Source: Dryocosmus kuriphilus
Taxonomy: Eukaryota; Arthropoda; Insecta; Hymenoptera; Cynipidae
Assembly: GCA_038277395.1 (NCBI GenBank)
Contig: CM076190.1
Coordinates: 243,269,256-243,333,255 of the forward strand
DNA length: 64,000 nt
Reading direction: 5' to 3'
The position numbers and the translations under genes were made by a program. Shown here piece by piece: positions 56,992-64,000 of the stretch. Each line of letters opens with the position of its first letter. Position 1 is the stretch's first letter. Below the pieces are notes generated by a model. The model was given only the letters and a program-made list of their open reading frames with translations, had not been told where the DNA came from and did no database searches.

Positions 56992-57573
56992 TAGTGAGGG
57001 TCGATTATCGCAAAAATAATCGATTATTCATAATCGATTAATCGAAATTATTTAATCAAACAATCAATTATCGAGTCACAAAAATCGGGAATAGTCGATT
57101 AATCGGCAAATTTGTCACAAATTTTCGGGGAAAAAATATAACTAAAAAAGAACATAAATAACGTAAATAGAATAATATTGAATTTGAATTTCTGAGCGAG
57201 CTAGCAACATCGCGTAGTAAAACCCTGATTTCTGCAATGCCGACCGCAGAGAAAAGTAAAATTGCTAAGCTCTACCAAGCTCTAGCATGCCGATAATGAT
57301 TGAAATATTTAAATATATAAAACAACGAGAAGGAATTTGAAATACTTAGGTTAGGTTTGCATGTGCATTGCGCAGCTCCGATTTTTTTCTCCTGACTGTT
57401 TTATCCCGAGTTTGCTTAGTCGGTAAGTAGCTAAGGCAGCTCCGATTTCCGATTAGTAGTCAAAAATAATCGCGTTGCGATTAATCGACCAACGAAATAA
57501 TCGTTGCAATAATCGATTTTCTACTAAAATAATCGACCGCTTTTCAATAATCGATTAATATCGCCCCTCACTA
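56992..57573 (+). mobile_element. hAT-like MITE nested in the Harbinger-like element, 582 bp
   Basis: Flanked by perfect 8-bp direct repeats TATTGAAG (56984-56991 and 57574-57581), the length typical of hAT. Ends start TAGTGAGGG and are followed by many AATCGATTA motifs at both sides. No transposase. Confidence 0.88.
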
Positions 57574-57870
57574 TATTGAAGCGTGTATACCGACTAAATC
57601 GCACAATCTTCTGGCTTGCGCAAGCCTTCGATTTGGAATGAAAAATCAATTCCGACGCACTGTGCACATTTGCTAATCGCAGCGTGTGTACCATACCCTT
57701 TCGATATCTGTTCCGATTTCGTCAGTTTTTGTTAGTTGTCGTTGGGACTTTTTACTGACTAGAGGCGTAGGTACATACTACGCCAGTCTCCGAGTGTGCA
57801 GTATTTCGAGCTGTTTTCGAATGGCTACTCGAATGTGTGTGAACCGTGTGAAGGTTCTCTGTTTTGGAAT

Positions 57871-58130
57871 ATGACTACCCGAAAGTGCAAACAAATTATT
57901 GAGGAGTTTATTGAAACGTACAAATCATTACCTTGCCTACGCTGTGTTAAAAGCGAAGATTATATTATCACGACCGCTTTTTAAGAGATGCTGCTTATGA
58001 AAAATTGCTGACAAATCACTGTCGATGGTAGTGGATGCCATGACTGGACTGAAGGAAGAAGGAATCGTTGAAGAAAATCGCTGCGGAAATCGAAACGTGT
58101 GGAAGCGTAGAACTGTGCAGATTTCTTCCC
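57871..58130 (+). pseudogene. MADF-like DNA-binding domain remnant of Harbinger element
   Basis: Starts MTTRKCKQIIEEFIETYKSL then PCLRCVKSEDY, matching the first helix and the W/KSxDY region of MADF domains. PIF/Harbinger elements carry such domains in their accessory DNA-binding protein. The frame is lost after about 38 residues, with MTGLKEEGIVE- and GNRNVWKRRTV-like pieces in other frames. Confidence 0.45.
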
Positions 58131-58427
58131 AAAGATTGATCGTACGACGAATTATCGTATGATAATTTGTTACGCGTGTAACCGGCCTAACACATATTTT
58201 CGATGCCGGATCCAAAAGAGAGGGAGATTTTACTACTAGATACGTATTATATCTGAGGTCGGGGTGACGTCTTCTTCACATAAAGTCAAATAAAAGTTAT
58301 ACTACGCTACAGTGGGACCTCGTAGGAATCTTTCAGAATTAGTCATAAAAAATAATAATCAAGTTCTTGCCTCAAGTAACTTTATTTACCGCAGAAAAAT
58401 TTTTATCGTATATTACTTCTTTCAGCG

Positions 58428-58640
58428 CAACCCAGGAACAAAGACGCGGACGCAGATGGATTGTGTTCCCTTCGGGGTGTTTTTCTATAGCGAGTTCCCG
58501 TTGCCTCTCACTTCGGGGTGTTTTTGTATAGTTAATTCCCCTTGTCTCTCACTTCGGGGTCCTTTTGTATAGTGAGCTCCCCTTGCCTGTCACTTCGGGC
58601 TGCTTTTTTAGAGTGAGTTCCTCTTGCCTTTAGCTTTTAC
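58428..58640. repeat. 40-bp minisatellite beside transposase stop, four copies
   Basis: CTTCGGGGTGTTTTTCTATA then GCGAGTTCCCGTTGCCTCTCA and variants, four times. A leader with AACCCAGGAACAAAGACGCGGACG precedes it. It corresponds to 12095-12350 in element 1. Confidence 0.88.
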
Positions 58641-58677
58641 AGGAACTTTGATGAAGTATGTTGATAGATAAATAATT

Positions 58678-59530
58678 TTACAACAGATGCTCGAATTGTT
58701 CTCCATTCGCCTCTTGACAGTAACCAATCCTGTTGTAGAATGATTGAACTGCATTTCGAATGATCTCTCTTGGAATGAGAGCAGCCTCTTCAACGGTTCT
58801 GTGTCTTAACTCTCCAATATTTTGTGGATTAGTTCGGTGTACGCGATCTTTCAAATAGCCCCATAAAAAATAGTCTAACGGCGTCAAGTCTTGAGATATT
58901 GGAGCCCAGTCTATTGCACCTCTTCTACCTATCCATCTTTCGAAAAACGTGTCGTTCAGGAATTGTCTAACACGAATTCCATAATGTGGCAGTGCACCAT
59001 CTTGCTGACACCATGTGTTTTCAAAATCAACTCTTTGTCTAGCTCGTATTGCTGGAACAATTTGATTTTGTAGTAGAATTTCATAGCTTTCCGCATTTAA
59101 ATTTATTTCAGTAACGAAAGGACCTATTATTTTGTCATCTACAATTCCTGCCCATACGTTCAATTTTTGAGGATATTGGGCGTGACCTTCTCTCATTCAA
59201 AGGGGATTTGTATCAGACCAATACCTGAAGTTATGCAGATTAACATTGCCATTTAACTTAAACGTTGCTTCATCTGAAAAGACAATGTATTCCAAAAATC
59301 CTGGATTTTCATCTATCATTTCCATAATTTTCTTACAAAATTCAATAAGACGATCAGGGTCATCTTCATTTAACTGTGTCACAAGTTTCATTCTATAGGG
59401 GTGTAAACAGCTTACTTTCAAAATTTTTAAAACAGATTTATAGTCGATGTCGTATCTTGCAGCTGCAAATCGAGATGTTTCATGAGGATTTTCAATAAAA
59501 GACTGTAAAACATCTAAGGCGTGAACTTTA
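58678..59530 (-). pseudogene. Second DD41D transposase, one premature stop, N-terminus missing
   Basis: Reading starts inside an HTH region (DVLQSFIENPHETSRFAAAR, about 59460-59520). It continues with VFSDEATFKLNGNVNLHNF (first catalytic D) and meets a TGA at 59197-59199 where the family has tryptophan. The same frame goes on with AQYPQKLNVWAGIVDDKIIG, WCQQDGALPHYGIRVRQFL (second D) and ISQDLTPLDYFLWGYLKDRV (third D), ending at 58678. I count 41 residues between the last two acids (DD41D). The N-terminal DUF4817-type domain seen in element 1 is absent. Apart from the single stop this copy is open over 280 codons, so it is younger than element 1's gene or carries a base-call error. Confidence 0.87.
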
Positions 59531-59535
59531 GTTTA

Positions 59536-59929
59536 AGATTATACTTTATGCCTTGATATTATTTTCATTATTTTCTATTCTCTTGGTAATCCGACTCCGA
59601 AATTAATATGCCACAAGTCGAAATTATGCAGAAGCTAATCAACCCGAGTCCGAAACAAATCGGTTCCAAGTCAACCCTAGTCCGAAGATAACTTTATACC
59701 AAATTGATCTAAACCCGAAATTCAAATTATAAAATTCAAAGCTCAAGGCGCGCTGAGAATGTGCCCGAAAAAGGGACGAATTTTTCTCTTTTCGTTTATT
59801 TCTCTATATAAATCATTTATAAAAAGATTAATTTATATCAATTCAATCATTTTTATGAATTAAATATATTAAACCTGATTATTTCTTTAAAATTATATCT
59901 CAGACTTTGATGGTACAGCCCAATATATA
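59536..59929. other. AT-rich; diverged satellite-family tail at 59745-59790
   Basis: GCGCGCTGAGAATGTGCCCG followed by AAAAAGGGAC resembles the hairpin end seen at 33550-33585. 59585-59740 shows imperfect repeats of CCGA(G/A)TCCGAAA. No gene. Confidence 0.45.
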
Positions 59930-60265
59930 AAAGATATTTTACAGTTAACTTCATTCTCAGGTTGAGTTGTAACAGGTTAATTTTGTGTCCATGTTGGATT
60001 GCAGCCGGGTTAATTTCGGGCTAAGATTCAGTTAGCTTCCATATAGTAAGTTGGAACAGGTTTTGTTGTGGGCCTGGGTTGGGTTGAAACAAGGTTAACT
60101 TCAAGTTTGTGTTAAGTTGAAAGAGATAAATTCCAGGCTCGAGCTTAGTTGGAACAGTATTAACATACGGTTAGTGTTTTGCTAATTTCTCTTTCGGGTT
60201 CAGTTGGAAGATGTGAATTTCGGTGTCGGCTTGAAATGAAAACGGATTAACTTCGGACGAGGATA
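59930..60265. repeat. Highly diverged minisatellite, about 33-bp period
   Basis: The phrase GGTT(C/G)AGTTGGAACAGGTTAA followed by TTTCGGG recurs about eight to ten times with many changes (for example near 59960, 59990, 60050, 60085, 60115, 60150, 60200). Confidence 0.6.
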
Positions 60266-60724
60266 TAGGAGTGTACTCCCAGCTTGTAATTATACTCTGG
60301 TATTACACGAAAATTGAATATTTTGAATTAATCGTCATCAATTTTACTTTTCAAAACTTATTTCTTAAGGGGTTCTGATTCATCCGGATTTAAAATTTGC
60401 TTCGGTTTCAAGAGTATTAATTCTCAATAGATTTGCATCAAATGAGATTGAAAACTTTCTCCGGATTGGCTTGCAATAAACCGAATTCGGATTGATAAAG
60501 ATATCGGAGTAAACCTGTATAATTTGCACTGGCCCGGATTGAATTCCAATCTGAAACTTTCGCCAGGGAAGCCAAGTATGAATTTGTGAAATTAAGATTT
60601 GTCGAGTAATTTGAAAAAGAAATATAGTGAATTTTTATAAAATACGCTATTCAGGATCTTAAAAGAAATTTTCGAAGGCCATTTTAGATACTATGAAACT
60701 TGATTTGATTCAATTCAATATAAG
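60266..60724. other. AT-rich, no recognised gene
   Basis: Scattered CGGATT/AATTCGG phrases may be further decayed minisatellite. No coding motif. Confidence 0.4.
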
Positions 60725-61355
60725 AAACAATATGTGTACGTCCTCTGCTTGGTGGGTCCCTATCACCACTACGCAGCGTGTCCTCAGGTTGCGGATAGAG
60801 GAACGGCCCCTGAGGTTGAACAGCTTCCGAGGTTAACTTTGAATACAAGAATAAGCAGTCGCGGACAGCCGATAGGAACCAGTCGTGGGTGTGGTGAACC
60901 CACATTGGTAAAAAATAGGTACACGACGGCCATGGTTTGGGGGGATTCACCATTTCGCGTCCATACGCAATAGCTGGGTTCTACCAGGCCGAAGCTCAGA
61001 GTGTATCCACCTAGAAACACTACCCGAACTAAAACTAAAAATCTTGTAAGGGGAAAATCCTGCTGCCCCATTGGGCACCACAGCGATGACACTGCCCGCA
61101 AGGGATGTATGGAATGATTCGCCTGTAGAGTCAACGTGGTATTGATGCCAGTGTGGCGCACTGCCTTGCAGGGGGACGTTAGGATACGAGGATGAAGCCG
61201 TAATGTGTCTGACGACAAGTTGACACGGTCCTTGTCAAAGTCGGAAAGCTCCCATACTTAGACCTAGGGAGGTATGGGGGTTATCACTCCTGGGACGGCG
61301 GACTCACCTGCGATCGGAACAGGATCCATAACGTGCGGACTTTCTTAAAACTATC
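60725..61355 (+). other. LINE 5' leader
   Basis: Composition changes sharply at about 60730 from AT-rich to balanced. Multiple CCTAGG/GTGTGG-type short motifs but no long frame on the plus strand. Likely the 5' untranslated and promoter region of the LINE. Confidence 0.5.
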
Positions 61356-62717
61356 ATGGCTAACTTCCAAAAACGAACAACTACAATAAAATATCTTAAG
61401 ACGGGAACTCTGAACGCGCGTAGTCCAAATACTGGCGGATTTAGCGAATTCATTGAGATAGCAAAGAGATACGACATTGATACAATAGCACTTCAAGAAA
61501 CCTGCTGGCCTGGCGAGTATGAATCAATCGCCAAGGAGAACTACACTTTTCACAATGGGGGAGCTAAAGGGCGCAATCTGGGGACCGGGTTTCTTATTAA
61601 TAAACGAATTTCGCAAGCGGTTATCGATATGCAATTCATTAACGACCGGCTATCATATATTGTACTAAAGGGTAATTTCTGCAAACAGGTGCTAATTAAC
61701 GTGCACTGCCCTACCGAGGACAAGGACGAAGATACTAAAGATCCTTTTTACGAAACATTCGAACAAGTTTTTGACAAGTTCTCGAAGTTTGACGCAAAAA
61801 TAGTATTGGGAGACTTCAACGCGAAAATTGGAAAAGAACCGATATATAGGCCTACAATAGGGTCAGAAAGCTTGCATGACGTCAGTAATGATAATGGGAC
61901 TAGAGTATTAAACTTTGCTGCTTCAAAGAACCTCGTTGTTAAAAGCACATATTTCAAGCATAAAAATATACATGAGGCCACCTGGACATCACCAGATGGT
62001 ATCACACAGAATCAGATTGATCACGCTTTAATTGACAGAAGACGTCATACAAACATTCTCGATGTAAGATCGTACAGGGGGGCGGATTTAACTTCTGACC
62101 ACTTTCTCGTGATAATGAAACTAAGATCTAGACTGGCGTTAAATAAGAAAACTAGCCCTCCAGCGCCAGCAGTACGTTTTGATATAGATAAGTTTAAAAT
62201 GCCAACAGAAATATTGAATTATCAAGTAAAGATTTCTAATAATTTCGACGCTCTTCAAAAACAGGGAGACGATAGCGATAATTGTGAGGAGGATCCGGAA
62301 ACCCTGTGGGGCAATATGAAAGAGGCGATAAAGACAGCCGCGAGGAGTACTATAGGTTTAAAGAAAGTAAACAAAAGCAAACCGTGGTTCGACGAAGAGT
62401 GCAAACTATGGTATGAAAAGCGAACAAAGGACAAAGAAATTAGTTTGCAAAATAAGTGCGATCAAACACATAAGAAGTATCTCGAGATTAGTAAAAGTAC
62501 AAATAGGTTTTACAGATCCAAGAAAAGGGAGTGGGAGAAGAATAAGATACTAGCAATAGACACGCATAATAAGCAAAATAACCCGCGCGATATGTACAGG
62601 GGAATCAATTTTATAAGAAAAGGCTTGCAAAGTAGAACGGAAGTAATGAGGGACGAAAATGGCAATCTAGTAGCTAATTCAACAGAAAGACTAAATTTAT
62701 GGAAAAAACGATTTTGA
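61356..62717 (+). CDS. LINE apurinic-type endonuclease (EEP fold), separated from RT by a frameshift
   Basis: 453 codons. The exonuclease-endonuclease-phosphatase fold nicks target DNA to start reverse transcription. Visible active-site landmarks are N20 (GTLNARSPN), E48 (ALQETCW), D153 and N155 (LGDFNAKIG), the NQIDHALI block (219-226) and S247-D248-H249 (TSDHFLV). All expected catalytic groups are present. The linker (about 330-450) is basic and reads RSKKREWEKNK before RLNLWKKRF. There the frame ends, because one base appears extra in CGATTTTGATAAG (about 62711-62723); removing the shift leads directly into the RT frame. The start chosen is the first ATG in frame. Insect RTE elements of this type are often annotated as craniofacial-development-protein-2-like. 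Confidence 0.85.
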   Translation: MANFQKRTTTIKYLKTGTLNARSPNTGGFSEFIEIAKRYDIDTIALQETCWPGEYESIAKENYTFHNGGAKGRNLGTGFLINKRISQAVIDMQFINDRLSYIVLKGNFCKQVLINVHCPTEDKDEDTKDPFYETFEQVFDKFSKFDAKIVLGDFNAKIGKEPIYRPTIGSESLHDVSNDNGTRVLNFAASKNLVVKSTYFKHKNIHEATWTSPDGITQNQIDHALIDRRRHTNILDVRSYRGADLTSDHFLVIMKLRSRLALNKKTSPPAPAVRFDIDKFKMPTEILNYQVKISNNFDALQKQGDDSDNCEEDPETLWGNMKEAIKTAARSTIGLKKVNKSKPWFDEECKLWYEKRTKDKEISLQNKCDQTHKKYLEISKSTNRFYRSKKREWEKNKILAIDTHNKQNNPRDMYRGINFIRKGLQSRTEVMRDENGNLVANSTERLNLWKKRF

Positions 62718-62724
62718 TAAGCTA

Positions 62725-63750
62725 TTGAACGTACTCGAAGCCCCCGTTGAAGTTAATCTCGGTGAAATCCACACTGTTGATCTACTAATTGATGAGCCTA
62801 CTGATAAAGAAATAGAAATGGCCATACAGAAGTTGAAAAATAACAAAGCCGCGGGCATTGACGAACTACCGTCAGAACTGATAAAAAATGGGGGCCCTCG
62901 CCTCACAAGCCAAATTTGTAAATTAATACGCGCAATCTGGAAAACAGAACGCATACCGGAGGAATGGAATACCTCTATCATTATACCCATTTTTAAAAAA
63001 GGCGATAAAACGAGCTATAACAATTATCGGGGAATTTCACGTGTGCCTTCGTGCTATAAGATCCTGACCAATGTAATCTTAAGTAGACTAACGCCTTTTG
63101 CTGAGGAAATCATTGGGGATTACCAGTGTGGATTCCGCCGAAAACTTTCTACAAGCGATCAAATGTTTACAATTAGACAACTGTTAGAAAAGAAATGGGA
63201 ATTTAATGAAGCAATACATCAGCTTTTTATCGACTTCAAAAAAGTTTACGACTCTATTATACGCGCACGAATGTACTGGATTCTGGAGTTCTTGGGCTTA
63301 CCAAGGAAATTAGTTAGACTTATTGAAGTTTGCTTAAGCGGCAGTAGGGGTAGGATACGCGTAAACGGAAGTTTATCTGAAGAGTTTTTGATCCGCGATG
63401 GCCTGAAACAGGGCGGTGCGCTTTCGTGCATCCTTTTCAACTTAGTTTTAGAATACGTGGTCAGAGAAGTACAAACGAATCCGTCCGGTGCTACCCTCAA
63501 TGGGATAATACAAATTCTGGGATATGCAGATGATCTCGACTTACTCGGGGATGATAGAGAAACGGTAGCTAAAAATGCGCAAATCTTGATCACAAAAGCT
63601 AAGGAAATAGGTTTAGAAGTTAGCGAATCGAAGACAAAATATTTGATCGTCGACAGATCGAGACAAAGCAATAAAGAGGGGGATATAATGGCCGGAAATA
63701 TGAAAAATTTGATAGAGTTAATGAGTTTAAATACCTCGGGACTACTATAA
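62725..63750 (+). pseudogene. LINE reverse transcriptase (RTE clade), C-terminus frameshifted
   Basis: 341 open codons. Landmarks: NNKAAGIDELPSELIKNGG (40-57), WNTSIIIPIFKKGDKTSYNN (81-100), QLFIDFKKVYDSI (motif A, D170), GLKQGGALSCILFNL (motif B, 227-241) and GYADDLDLL (motif C, 266-274). The catalytic aspartates are present. A shift near 63700 ends this frame early. In another frame EFKYLGTTITSDN, KTIIMPIVMCGCET and ENKVLRRIYGPKR continue to the window end, interrupted by TGA at about 63918. The element makes cDNA at a nicked target. Activity is unlikely with three breaks, unless these are sequence errors. Confidence 0.85.
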
Positions 63751-64000
63751 CTAGCGACAATAACATTAAAGCGGAAATCAACAGGCAGCTGCACGCTGGC
63801 AATCGGTGCTACTATGCAGCAAATACATTACTAAAATCGCGATCGTTATCTAGAAACATCAAAGTAAGAATTTACAAAACGATAATAATGCCGATCGTCA
63901 TGTGCGGGTGCGAAACGTGAGCGCTGACGAAAGGAGAGGAGAACAGGTTTAGAGTATTCGAAAATAAAGTACTTCGAAGAATCTATGGTCCCAAAAGGGA

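Larger units (their letters stand above)
56922..58187 (+). mobile_element. Harbinger-like element nested in DD41D element 2
   Basis: Ends GGCCGGTTATACACGTAACG and, inverted at the right, GGCCGGTTACACGCGTAAC, are flanked by TAA on both sides (56919-56921 and 58188-58190), the 3-bp duplication of PIF/Harbinger. Joining the flanks restores the host repeat as seen in its sister copy at 56640-56670 (GGAACACATATTTTTGATGCC), which confirms the borders. Net length without the nested hAT is about 676 bp, so it is non-autonomous. Confidence 0.85.
56472..59535 (-). mobile_element. DD41D Tc1/mariner-type transposon 2, right end missing
   Basis: Left end CGGGTGGGAAACATGTATGG is preceded by TA (56470-56471) and resembles the end of element 1. 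Subterminal sequence (GATTCGAAAAGAGCAGGCAA, TTTACGCTCAGATATGTAT) is homologous to element 1's arms and is present twice (56590-56740 and, interrupted, 56830-58290). A minisatellite (58470-58640) and a minus-strand transposase (58678-59530) follow. No matching right end is found, so the element is truncated. A Harbinger-like element is nested within it. Confidence 0.75.
60725..64000 (+). mobile_element. RTE-type LINE, 3' end outside window
   Basis: A GC-rich leader (60725-61355) with an abrupt left border against AT-rich DNA precedes an endonuclease frame (61356-62717) and an RT frame (62725-63750). Remnants of the RT C-terminus continue to the window edge. One base shift separates the two frames. 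In intact relatives endonuclease and RT form one protein. Confidence 0.85.

Overview
This is animal (almost certainly insect, possibly hymenopteran) nuclear DNA. The evidence is AT-rich sequence, GT-AG introns, arthropod-type transposons, an arthropod-style TATA/Inr promoter, tRNA-derived SINEs and long satellite arrays. There are no bacterial operons, ribosome-binding sites or CRISPR arrays. I see no conventional host gene. The window is a stack of transposable elements around about 24 kb of satellite DNA, with three 500-base assembly gaps. The species is inferred from element families and cannot be proven here.

Layout. 1-3750: a decayed Ty3/gypsy element on the minus strand (integrase, RNase H, RT, protease, gag remnants), followed by a 180-bp G-tract tandem repeat (3841-4700). 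6076-8358: a second minus-strand gypsy RT, split by a complete, intact mariner (6403-7725). About 8440-18950: a probable large composite element. It carries a Transposase_21-like transposase gene (9057-11379) and a multi-exon DUF4806-like gene (16250-18031). A 3366-bp DD41D mariner-like transposon (11644-15009), a hairpin MITE (17511-17889) and a tRNA-derived SINE (18454-18807) are inserted in it. 19290-22256: a tyrosine-recombinase fragment, an LTR-element gag and a head-to-head inverted pair of LTR-like repeats. 22260-23890: inverted and direct repeats around long G/C homopolymers.

24603-51092 is dominated by one satellite family with a unit of about 1.13 kb. Each unit has roughly four diverged 165-180-bp submonomers, a (GACAAC)n block and hairpin modules with GATGAGAATG cores. 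Stand-alone inverted copies suggest that the satellite grew from a transposable element. A block of about 5.1 kb is repeated at a 9.87-kb offset and includes the same internal deletion.

51600-53900 holds a degraded, compact, two-strand gene cluster. A TATA/Inr promoter with a heat-shock-element-like cluster lies between two divergent coding remnants. This is the least explained part of the window. 54361-54771 is an internally deleted copy of the 6403 mariner. 56472-59530 is a second DD41D element interrupted by a Harbinger-like element, which is itself interrupted by a hAT-like MITE. 60725-64000 is an RTE-type LINE (endonuclease and RT) cut by the window edge.

Many coding remnants are broken by a single stop or a 1-base shift, often beside a homopolymer. 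Some of these breaks may be assembly errors and not true decay.
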